From: Motacilla alba alba
Taxonomy: Eukaryota; Chordata; Aves; Passeriformes; Motacillidae
NCBI RefSeq assembly: GCF_015832195.1
Contig: NC_052026.1
Span: 19,501,013-19,565,012, forward strand
Length of the DNA stretch: 64,000 nt
Reading direction: 5' to 3'
The position numbers and the translations under genes are program-made. This document shows positions 1 to 10,700 of this stretch, in pieces. Positions within the stretch are counted from its first letter, which is position 1. Every line of letters starts with the position of its first letter. Below the pieces are notes generated by a model that worked only from the letters and a program-made list of their open reading frames with translations, was not told where the DNA came from and ran no database searches.

Positions 1-399
1 GCTGTGCCAGCTGTGCCCCGTGGCTGGGATCCTGGTGGTGGCTGGGCCATCCCAGGTGGAGTCTGTCCCCAAGCTGGCAGCAGCCAGGGATGCTCTCGAA
101 GCATCTCCGTTTCTGTATCCACCTCCAGCCTGAGCCTCCCTGTTTCTGCTGCAGGATGCTGCCCTGGATACTTGGGAGCAGCCTCATCCCCTCTGTCCCA
201 TCCATACTCCTTGGCTTTCCTCGCTCATCCCCGCTGGAGCAAACAGAGCTTCCAGACTTCTTAGTTTGGAGAAGGTATCGACCACGAGCCTCAGAGTTTG
301 TTTCATCTAAATATAAAACTAAAGAGCAAACAGTATAAAGTTCATTTTTTAATGTGCTGCCCCATTCCAGTTGGGCTGCTCTCTTTATTTTTTTTAGGG

Positions 400-520
400 G
401 AACTGTGATAAAAAGCAGAGATAAAGCCAGGACTGTTTTGTGTAGGAGTCGGTATCTGCGTTATCTATCTCCCTTTTTCACTCTCCGGGCAGCTCTGTTG
501 TTTTTCGCTCTTATCTCGCT
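400..520. promoter_or_regulatory. Candidate GATA-bound element in ZFPM1 intron 1
   Basis: Five WGATAR matches on the two strands within about 110 bases: TGATAA at 406, AGATAA at 419, TTATCT at 461, CTATCT at 465 and TTATCT at 511. Chance expectation is roughly one per 500 bases at even composition and less in GC-rich DNA. FOG1 is a GATA cofactor whose gene is itself GATA-regulated in mammals, so an enhancer is plausible. This is inference from motifs. Confidence 0.4.
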
Positions 521-2274
521 CCACCAAAATGCCAAGAACAGGAAAAAAAAAATTAGAAAAAAGAGAGAGAGGCAGCGCAGGCACGTTTGCACGGAGAGAA
601 CTCGGTGTCCACGGAGCCTGGAGCTGGAGGAAGAGGAGGGTTGGAGTGCTGGGAAGGCAGGGGAGATTTTGGGAGCAGCGCTGTCCCAGGGATCTCCATG
701 TGCCAGGCTCAGTGCCAGCTGCTCTCAGATGGGCCACCCAACCTGGCTGTGCCCTCGGAGGGTCCTTCCCTGCCCCTGGAGCCCCCACGGCTCCTGCTCA
801 TTGCCCTGGAGTGCTCCAGGCTGGCTCTGGGAGCTGGGATTGGGCATCCTGTCGGACTGGGAGCATCTTTGCTGATACCCCCTTGTCCCCATCCTTGTCC
901 CCATCCCTCAGGCCTTGTTGTCACCCAGGGCTGTCACAGACTGAAGGGCTTGGGGTGGGCACTGAAAACCATCTCTGCTCCCTTTCCATCGCTTTTGGCA
1001 GCGGGATGGACCTGGCAGGACCTGGAGCTGCTTCCCACAGGAAGGGGCATGGCTCCAGCTCGGCATCTCGGGGTAATTTGTCGCTGGATTAGCCCAGAGC
1101 TTGACCTCTGTCCTCGCTGTCACCTGGTGTTGATGTGCTCCAGCGCTGCCTGAGCATCCCCACCCCCAGCCATTCCCGCCTGGAATGTCTTTATTCCAGG
1201 TGGGAGAAGAAGGATCCTGGGAGAAGAAGGACCCGAATTGAGGGCTTTTCCCCCGGTTCCACCCTCTGGCAGGGAGCAGGGATGGCGTGCTTGGAGCCTG
1301 ATCATCCTGGATGGAATTTCTTCCCCATCTTCTTGCGTATCCAGCTGCTCCTGAGGTGCCCACATCCTGGATCACCGTGGGGACAAGCACCTCCCGCTGC
1401 TCTTGGATGGGCTTTGGATGGAGACACCTCCAGTCCGCCCAGGAAGGACTGGTCCTCCTCTCCCAGTCGTGCCAGCTGCCTCAGTTTCCCTGCTGTGCTG
1501 CGAGCAGCCTCTGGTGGCTCCGTGCGCTCTCCAGGCCACGTTCAGCGCATCCCTTCTCCCGGAGCATCCCCATCCATCTGCCGCGCCAGGCACGGCTCCG
1601 TTGCGCTCTCTCCTCTCTCCAAATCTATCAGGGCCTTATCGACCCCATCTGAAACCTAAAGTCACTCCATTGTCATTGTCCCCGGATCTCTTCCCGGGCT
1701 CCTTCCCCTCCCTGGCGCGCGGTTGATCCGCCGGCCGTTCCTGCGGGGAATGGCGGCCCCCGGAGCGCCCCAATCTCCCGGAATCTCTCGGTGCTTTATC
1801 GGCCCATCGGAGCCGGGGCTGGCGGGGCCGGCGCTGGCGCCGCTCGCTGCTGATAAAGTTACAGAGTTCAGGCAGTGATGAATGTTCAGTAACTGCACCC
1901 GCCGCGATCCCGCCTGGGCTTGGCAGCGCGAGCAGCTCCGGCTGAAACCAATCCCTCCCCTATCAGCAGCGCTGCTTTTTCTCAGGCTCGGCCTCTCCCC
2001 GCTTCTGCTCTTCCCCGGGGGGCTCCCCTGGGGCAGCTCAGCACCGAGGGATGCTCCAGGGGCTCGGTCCCAAGGCGGGGTGCTGGATTTCGCCCTGGAA
2101 TGGTTTGGGTCCGGGAGGAAGTTGAAGTTCCCGGGCAGGGACCTTCCACCAGACCAGGCAGGGGTGGCTGGGACAGAGCAGCTCCCCAGCAGTGACTGGA
2201 GCATCCCATCCCATCCCAAGAAATCCCGGCCTTCCCAACGGCTCCATTCCCACCCTGTCCTTCGTTCCCCTCCT

Positions 2275-2640
2275 GGAAAAATTAGGCCTAAGTATCTTAT
2301 AAGTGTAATCGTTATTATAAATGTAATCGTTATTATAAATTTAACAATTATTATAAATGTAACAGTTATTATAAATTAAACAATTATTATAAATGCCATC
2401 CCACAAGCAATGGCAGCATCACCCACCCCTTCCATGCCCTCACCGTGTCTATTCCCCCACCAGCCTTTATTCCCCTCCCTGGTATAAATTAGGCCTAATA
2501 GATTATCAGTGTAATAATATTAATCTTTATAAAGCCCCTCGTGAGCAGTTGGAGCATCTTCCCATCAAGAGTTGCAGCATCACCCAGCACCTCTGTCCCC
2601 CCGGAAAAATTAGGCCTAAATACTAAAACGTAATAAGTCT
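2275..2640. repeat. AT-rich tandem repeat (18-bp unit) and TTAGGCCTAA-containing repeats
   Basis: From 2305 to 2394 there are five head-to-tail 18-bp units of the form GTAATCGTTATTATAAAT with small changes. The palindrome TTAGGCCTAA occurs at 2282, 2489 and 2610, each preceded by a similar CCTGGAAAAA-like sequence, so a longer degenerate repeat underlies the region. Confidence 0.75.
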
Positions 2641-3990
2641 ATAAAATCAATTTATAAATGATTATAAATATCCCCCATCAGCAAACCCAGCATCCCTTCC
2701 ACCTCCTGGGTAATAATTTAATACCAAATCATGATCAACACATTATAAATCCCCCCCTACACCTTCTAATTCTCCAACCATACTTCTTTTTTTCACTTGT
2801 CCTTTTTCCCCCAGGGCACCACAGGCAGGGTCAGGGTGAGTTTTATCTGGAGGTGATGGAGAAGTGCCCCAAATTGGAGATAAAGCCCCCTGGGGCCGGC
2901 CCCAGCCGCTATCGGCTCCGAGCACGGGGCTGATCTCTCACGGGGAGATACCCACGGGAAGAGCCTGGCCTGGGATGCTGCAGCCAGGCTGATAGGGGAG
3001 AGGGCTGATTTGTGCTCTAAAAAAACCCCTTTTCCTCCCGAACCGACCCCAGACTGCTGGAATCCAGTGCAGCATCACCGGGGGGAGATGTCCCGGTGGA
3101 TCGGGAGCGCGTCCACCGCGGCTCCTTTGTCCCGGCTTGGCGCTCCCGATGCGCGGGGACGCGGGGAGCAGCCGAGGTCGTTGGTAAAACAAACATCGGC
3201 AGGGCCCGGGCAGGAATTGGGTGAGAAGAAGAGGGCGGGTGGCCCATCAGATAGCGGGGTTTGCAGCCCGGGTTGTTCTCCGGGTGTTTCTGGCAGCGGG
3301 GCGGGCACGGCACGGCCCAGCCGCCAGACCCTGGGGAATCCCGGGGCGCTCCGGGTCCCACCAAGCCACCAGGGCTGCCTTTGCTGGAGGAGCAGCTGGG
3401 ACTGGCTCCAGGAGCATCGTTCCCTGAGGAAAACTGCCCTGTTCCTGCAGCGCTTTGCTCCTGGCTCCATCATTTAGGGGGAAAAGAGGTGATTTAGGGC
3501 AGAGAGGAAGCGATGCCTGAGTGGAGTTCCTACATTTCCAGCATGAGGTGATGGATGAGTATCCTGGTGATGCTTTGTGCATCCCAAAACCTGTTTTGGA
3601 GCCTTGCCCACCTGCTTTTGGGTTGGTTTTCAATATTATTATTGTTGTTATTATTAATATTGTGGGTTTTTAATTGGAAGAGGATGGTGCCAGCGCAGGG
3701 ATGAGGAGGAGCTGGAAGGATGGAGAAGGGATCCTCCATTACGCTGCCTGCCTGGTGGAGCTGGAATGTCCCTCAGGATGCCCGGGCACAGCTGAGATGT
3801 CCCCACTGTCCCTCCCAGTGACACCCAGAGCCAAGGCCGAGCTTTGAGGTGCCTGGAGAGAAGATCTGGGATGTGAGTTCACTCGGGTCTGGGCTCTCTC
3901 CCTCATTCCCTGACTCCTGGAGCCCTCCTTGGACTCATCCCCTGCCCGATGGGACTCGGAGGAATTTTTATTTTTAGAAATAAGGATTGT

Positions 3991-4131
3991 GGATTCCCAG
4001 AACGGTTTGGGTTGGAAGGACCTTAAAGCTCATCTCCTTCCTCCCCCTCCACGGGCGGGGACACATTCCATTCGGCCCAGGTTGCTCCCAGCCCCATCCA
4101 ACCTGGCCTTGAACGCTTCCAGAGATGGGAA
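3991..4131 (-). mobile_element. CR1 LINE 3'-end fragment
   Basis: Reads as the reverse complement of the CR1 tail (CCCAGAACGGTTTGGGTTGG, then AAGGACCTTAAAG and CCAACCTGGCCTTGAA), so the element is in minus orientation. Only the last 140 bases or so of the LINE remain and no coding part is present. Confidence 0.8.
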
Positions 4132-5228
4132 TTGGAAAGGAGTCGGATGGGAAATTTTATTTAAATTCGTATTTAAAAATAAACACTTGGACCTGACAGC
4201 AGCACCGAGCGCCAGCCGGCGAAGGCAGGTTGCCACCAGCCTGCACGTGTTCCTGATCCAGGACCTGCTTTCCACCGCGGGAACTCCTCCTCCTCTTCCT
4301 CCTCCTCCTCCTCCTCCTCCTCCCTGCTCCAGAGCTGGTGGGAAAGTCTGTGGCTGTTGCTATTTTCTATCTGTTATCACGGCCTCTTATCGCTTTGCTC
4401 TTGTCTCCGTGCCGGCTCTCCGAGCGCCCAGGGTCTCGCTCTTGGCAGCCTGGAAGAGTCCCCCCCACCTCCTCCTTGATTCCCTATATTCTTTAGCCTT
4501 TTATTTAATTTCCCAGCTAAGCACAAAGAATCGAGAAAAGCTTTTATTGTTCCTGCGCTGGGAGAGCCTTAATTGGAGAGCAGTGATCAAATCATTACCT
4601 GGATAACGCCGGGTTTCCCTGGGAATGCCGACCCTCGGCCCAGCCCTGCTGACACGGGCACAGCGCCCCAGCTCCCTGCAAGTTTGTACAGTCGCTGTCT
4701 TTTTTTTTTTATTTTATTTTTTGAGGGAAAAAAGAAGAAAAAGAAGGAAAAAAAAAAAAAAGAAATCCTTGCTCGTTATCAATATAAAAAAGGAGGGAGG
4801 GAGAAGAGTTAATCGTCGAAGCGGAGTATCTTGGAAGGGAGCGTTTTTTGGCTCTTCCCCTCTCTGTAAAACCAGCCTCAGTAATTCAGTTTTAAAGCAT
4901 GAAAAAAGGGAGTTGATGAAATTCCACTATCAGCACTGAACCAATATGCAAAATATCTCGCCGAGAATCAAATAGCTATTATGTTTTCATTTCCATTTCA
5001 GCGTATTTGCTTAATGAAGAATAGACAGATCAGGCCAGCCGAGGGAGGCTGTGTGCGGTGATAACTGTGCAGGGCTCCCAGCAATCCCGGGCAAGTGACG
5101 CTCCCTCCGCTCCTGCTCCGCGCTCCCTCTCCCTCACTCGCTTTTTTTTTCCCCTTTTTTCCCCTTTTTTTGATTTTTTTTTTTTCCCCAATGGTTCGTT
5201 TAACCCGCGCAGCTGGGAGCGCTGGCAG

Positions 5229-6580
5229 TGCGTCCCTGGGGCTTGGTGGGCAGTGGGATGCTGCACTGGGGCTGGGATGTACCCAAGGACACCATTCTGG
5301 GATGCTGTTGGCCTCCCTGTGGCCCCTGGGTGACACCATGGTCCCCAACCCCTATTTTTATCTTATTTATGGATTTAACTGAATTTTATTAGATTTTTAT
5401 TAGTGCGTCCCTGGGGTTTGGTGGGCAGTGGGATGCTGCACTGGGGTTGAGATGCACCCAAGGACACCATTCTGGGATGCTGTTGGCCTCCTTGTGGCCC
5501 CTGGGTGACACTATGGTCCCCAACCCCTGTTTTTATCTTATTTATGGATTTATCTGATTTTTATTAGATTTTTATTTATATTTATCTATTTTATTCATCC
5601 CCATCTCCCTTGGGAGTGCTTTGGGGTGGGATGAGGTGTGCTTCCAGGGACTGTGGGAGATGATTCCAGGATGCTGTTGGCCACCAATCGTCCCCACACC
5701 AGGTTGATTTTTATGGAGCAGCCTCATCTTCCTCGTGGCTGGGCCTCGGTGGTTTGGGGTGGCATGTGGGTGGTCCCAGGATGCATCCAGGGATCACGGT
5801 GACAAGATTCTGGGGTTGTTGATTCCCCGTCATCCCTGGAGGCACTGGGTGACACCACGGTGCCCAAACCCCAGCTGGATTTAGGTGGAGCATCCCCATC
5901 TCCTTCCTGACTGGGGATGGACGTGGGTCATGCCAGGGTGGATCCAGGGACCCCAGTGACGTGGTGCTGGGGTGCTGCTGGCCACCCATCATCCCTGGAG
6001 GAACTTGGTGACACCACAGCACCCAAAGCTGGGTTTATATGGAGCATCCACTTGGATTTATATGGAGCATCCAATTGGATTTATATGGGAGATCCCCTTT
6101 TCCCTCCTGGCTGGGGATGGGTATTTTGGGGTGGCATATGGGATGCATCCAGGGACCATGGATACCATGGATGAGATGCTGTTGGCTGCCCATCATCCCT
6201 GGAGGAACTTGGTGACACCACAGCACCTAAAGTTGGGTTTATATGGAGCATCCACTTGGATTTGTGTGGAACATCCACTTGGATTTATATGGGATGTCCC
6301 CTTTTCCCTCCTGGCTGGGGATGGGTATTTTGGGATGGCGTATGGGATGCACTCAGGGACCACGGATGGGATGCTGTTGGCTGCCCATCATCCCTGAAGG
6401 AACTTGGTGACACCACAGCACTCAAAGTTGGGTTTATATGGAGCATCCACTTGGATTTATATGGGACGTCCCCTTTTCCCTCCTGGCTGGGGATGGGTAT
6501 TTTGGGGTGGCGTATGGGATGCATCCAGGGATCACGGATGAGATGCTGTTGGCTGCCCATCATCCCTGTAGGCCACGATG
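5229..6580 (+). repeat. Long-unit tandem array (about 172-203 bp units)
   Basis: A degenerate minisatellite. A 175-bp unit starting TGCGTCCCTGGGG occurs at 5229 and again at 5404. Further on, units anchored by ATCCCTGGAGGAACTTGG recur at 5991, 6194, 6390 and 6562 (spacings 203, 196 and 172). The units contain shorter internal repeats of the GGATTTATATGG type. It is intronic, and the open frames across it carry no recognisable protein. Confidence 0.85.
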
Positions 6581-6759
6581 CCGTGGTACCCAAAGCCATC
6601 CCCATCCTCCTCCTGCTTCCCGCTCTTCCCAGGCAGGATGTGGGTGGTCTCAGCACCCTTGGGTGGGTGCCAGGTGCCCTCCTGGTCCCACCCATCCCTT
6701 CCCAGCCCCATCCACCCCTCCCCGGGCAGGCTGGAGGTGCCAAACCCCGGCTCAGGCGA

Positions 6760-7030
6760 GCGTCGGGTTAACTTTATCAGAAGCCCAAGAGCCGTGAAGG
6801 CGTGAAGGAAGAAATTAGCCTAACAATGTTTCATTTACAGCGGGAGAAACGATTTGTTAGCTGGCGATTGTTTCTGAATATTATCAGAGCCTTTTTAATT
6901 GTGCTGGAACTGAAATTAGCAGAATTAGAATAAATTGCCTTCCCTTCTCCGGCAGCCTCTTTATTCACGCTCATTGTTGTGTGCTTTGTATAGATTATGG
7001 GCTCTTTGTTCTGCTGCTGTAAATATACAT
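6760..7030. promoter_or_regulatory. AT-richer block with GATA motifs upstream of exon 2
   Basis: The AT content rises sharply against the GC-rich surroundings. The block holds TTATCA at 6774 and at 6881, plus homeobox-type TAATT cores. It looks like a conserved non-coding element, but conservation could not be measured here. Confidence 0.3.
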
Positions 7031-7622
7031 GCCTGGAGTCACGGCGAGCAGCTGAGGTCTGCAGACGGGCTGGCCCCGCTCCGATCCCCCCGTGATCCCC
7101 CCGTGGTCCCCCCGTGGTCCCCGCTCCCGGGGCGCGGCAGCCGCCGGCACCGCGGCGTCGTGCGGCACCAGCCATGTGTGCCACCGGGGCTGGGCCGTGC
7201 CCGCCTGGCTGGGGACGTGGCTGCACTGCCATGGAAACGGCCGGGAGGGGTGGCAGGGCTGAGGGGCGTCCCCCTGTTTGTCCCCGTGTCCCCCCCTGCG
7301 GTGCCGTCCCCGTGGGTCTGCGTCCCCTGTTGGATAAGGGGTGGTGGGGGCCGTTTCTGGGGTCTCTTCTCTCCCCATCCACCTGCACAGGACCCCTCTT
7401 GCTGCCAGGCTGCTTCCCCGCGTGCCCCAGGGAGGGGACACCTCTGCAAGGGGACAGTGTACCCCAGGGAGATGCTGCACTGCAGGGGTGGCTGGCCAGG
7501 GCTTTCCCTTCCTTCCCTGTGGGGCATTTCCTCCCGGCATCCCGATTCCCAACTGGGAAAACCTCCTGGCACCTTTTCCCCTTGGCTGTGCCCTCCTCAC
7601 CGCCCTGTCCGTGTCCCCGCAG

Positions 7623-7754
7623 GGTCCCTGGCAGCGATGGAGGAAGGCGAGGACGCCCCGGTGGGGGACAAGAGCCCCTCGGAGAGGGACGGGACCACCT
7701 CGGACTGCGAGGGCTCCGCCGAGCGCGACACCTGCAGCCCCCCCGGCAGTGAAG
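7623..7754 (+). CDS. ZFPM1: ZFPM1 exon 2
   Basis: Bounded by acceptor ...TCCCCGCAG and donor GTGAGC. It encodes an acidic, Ser/Pro-rich stretch beginning (R)[12 protein letters not shown], which aligns with RSLGDMEAREE that follows the NuRD-binding motif in human FOG1. It starts with two bases of a split codon and ends with one base, which exon 3 completes to GAG (Glu). An internal ATG at 7637 could look like a start, but the phase-matched upstream acceptor shows this is an internal exon. Confidence 0.9.
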
Positions 7755-10700
7755 GTGAGCCCTGGGCTGTCCCTGCTGTCCCCTCCCCACGGGGACAGGT
7801 GCTGCCACCAGAGCAACCTGCAGGGCACCAGCTCAGGAAGCAGCCTGGCCACCCCTCGGGGCTGGTGGGCCAGTGACAGCCCCGTGTCCCTGGGGGGTTC
7901 CATCCCTCTGGGCACCCTGGGGACAGCCCAGTGTCCCCTGGGGTGTGCAGTGACCCCCTTGGGGTGTGGAGTAGCCCTGGGGACCGCCCAGTGTCCCTTG
8001 GGGTGTGGAGTCACACAGTCAGGGTTTAAAGTCACAGGGATATAAGGTGACCTTTGGGATATAAAGTGACCCCTTAGGTGCAGAATGACCCTTCCCCTAT
8101 CTTGGGGTGCAAATCACGTTCCCTGAGGGTGCAAAGTGTCCCATCCCAGGGATGCAGAGTGACCTCTCGGGGTGCAAAGTCACATCCTTTGCGACGCAAA
8201 GTTCCTCTCCGCACCCATGATGAAAGTCACGTCCCTTGGGGTGCAAAGTCCCCCCGCCCAGGGGGACAAAGTCACGTCTCTTGGTGCACCAAGTGACTCC
8301 CCGGGGTGCCCCAAGCAGCCCCAGAGGCCACATGTGGTGGCCCTGGCCGTGCCACGGGTGGGCCGGGGGCTCGGGGCCGTCGGTGGCACCGCGCAGCCGC
8401 CAGGCTGCCGCCGCGCCGCGCCCCAAAGGTGGCTGCGACTCAGGGCCGGGCTGAAAGAGTCCCAGATATCCTCTGAGTTCCTTCCTGTGGAGGTGGGGGC
8501 AAATCCCAATCAGTTAATGTTTGCAGTGCCCTTTGAGATAACCGCGCCGGGGCAAGGCTGCGCCGGCTCACCGAGCCGCGGCCGCCGGCAAACCCCGCTG
8601 CCTCCAGCTGCATCGGGGAAAAAGTGTCCCCAAAAGCAGGGCAGCCGGGCCACGGTGCAGCCAGGATCCACTGCAGCTGGGGCAGGGAAGGACCCCGATA
8701 GCTGGGGTAGGGAAGGGATCCTGAGAGTCGAGTAGGGAAGGGACATGAATAGCTGGGACAGTCAGGGACCCCAACGTTTGGGGCAGGGAAGGGACCCTGA
8801 TAGCCCAAACAGGACGAGGCAGGGAGAGATCACAAGGCAGGGAAGGGACCCTGATAGCCCAAACAGGACGAGGCAGGGAGAGATCACAAGGCAGGGAAGG
8901 GACCCCGATAATGAGGGGCAAGGAAGAGCTGAGGCAGGGAGGGGACCCCAGTATTTGGGGCAGGCCAGGGACCCCAAAGCTGGGGCAGGGAGTGGACTCT
9001 AGTTGGAGCAAGGAGAGACCCCGATTCCAGCGGAAGGACCCCAACAGCCAGGGCAGGCCAGGGATCCTACAGCAAAGCAGGGCAGGGAGCCTGATAATTG
9101 GAACAGGGAGGGGACCTGATAACCAGAGCAGGGAAGGGACCCCAGTATCTGAGTCAGGGAGGTCTCCCAGGCAAACTTTGCTCGGTGGTGGAGGGAATCA
9201 GGGCTCTTATCTGATGGGGGAGCCGGGCTGGGGGCGAGGAGCCGGAGCCGGGGCGCGGAGCTGCACCTGGCACTGGCCTGCCTCGATAAAGAGGTGATAG
9301 CAGAGATAAGGCCCAGCAGCAATAACGGCCACTAAAGCTTTCAGCGCGATGGATAAAAATCGATATGCCAGGCACTTTGATTTATAGCCAAAAATAATAG
9401 GACTTTTATACCCGGTGATTGATTTATTTGATGTTAATCATGGCGCTTATCACCTGTATTAATAATCTGCGATGGCGGTGACGTCACCGCTGGGCGGCCG
9501 CGCTGGCGCCGATCGATCGGGCTCCGCGCGGCTCGGTCCGCCCGGGACGCCAAGGCAAACATGTACTTTGGGCACTAATCTGCCACACTGTCATATGCAG
9601 ATTGGCTTTATCAGCCCATCTCCAGCAGCAGTTAATGGAGAAAATAATTGTTATCAAGTTGCTACGAACGCGCCACAAATGGAGCCGCGAGGGGAGCGGG
9701 GCTCGGCCCGCCGGCGTGGCACGGGTGTGCCAGGGCTTGGGGTGGAGGGGCTTGGCCGGGCTGATGGGGCGTTCCCAGGGGGATGTGGCTCCCCTCCCCG
9801 TGCCCATCCCAGCCCTGGTGGTCCCAGCCCCTGTGGGGTGCTGCCTCTGGAATGCCCTGCTCCTGACCCGCTGCCTTCCCCCTGCTGCTGCAGAGTCCAG
9901 GGATGCTCTGGAGAGTCCGAAGGAGCCCGAGAAGCCAGATCCCGGAGAAAACCCCCAGGAGCCAGACACCTGGAATGGGCCAGGTGAGTCTCTGGTGTGG
10001 GGCCGTCCTGCTCCATCCCCGTGTCCTGACTGGGTGTGCTGGAGCAGCCCTGCGGCATTCACCTCCTCTTGCAAACACCAGGGTGAGAGGAGCCCTGGGA
10101 GCTGGGCAGGCTGCAAACCCCAGAACTCCTGCTGGAGGGGAGGTGTGAGGTGATGCTTGTGATCCCTGACATCTCCAGGCTGCTGTCGGGATGGTAAAGC
10201 GTGGATTTGGGATGCCATCCCCGCAGCTGGCATCACACTCCCTGGCACTGGCAGGGTTTGGGCCCGTCCTGTGTCGCACCAGGGCACTTCACCAACATCC
10301 TGGCAACCACAAGAGCGACGCTGGGGTGGTTTGGTGATGGTTATCAAAACCCCAAGGAGCGAATTCAGCCTCTATCTCCCCTTGGTATCTCCACGCCGGG
10401 GCCGTGGGCACCGGGGCACCAGCGAGGCCGGGCTGGCCCTGTGGGCACCCCCAGCCCTATCACCCGCTATCTCCAAAGCCACGGGCTTACAGACGTGTGC
10501 CACACGGATTCACAGAATCACAGAACGTCTGGGGTGAGAAGGGAGCCCTGGAGATCGTCCAGCCCAAGGCAGGGACACCTGGAACAGGTGACACAGGGAC
10601 ACATCCATGTGGGTTTGGAGAGGCTCCAGATGGGAGACCCCACACCCTCCCTGGGCAGCTGTGCCAGGGCTCTGCCACCCTCCCTGGGCAGTTCTTCCTC

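Larger units (their letters stand above)
1..7622 (+). other. ZFPM1: ZFPM1 intron 1 (3' part)
   Basis: No coding exon is recognisable here, and no remnant of the exon 1 motif MSRRKQSNPRQIKR was found. Exon 2 needs an upstream exon in phase, so this stretch is read as intron 1. It contains AT-richer islands rich in GATA motifs (400-520, 4330-5000, 6760-7030), an 18-bp AT tandem repeat (2305-2394), a CR1 fragment (3991-4131) and a long degenerate tandem array (5229-6580). The remaining GC-rich stretches show no clear feature. Confidence 0.7.
7755..9893 (+). other. ZFPM1: ZFPM1 intron 2
   Basis: The intron has two minisatellite stretches (7920-8310 and 8640-9170) followed by a GATA-rich block (9200-9660). 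No other coding sequence is apparent. Confidence 0.8.
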
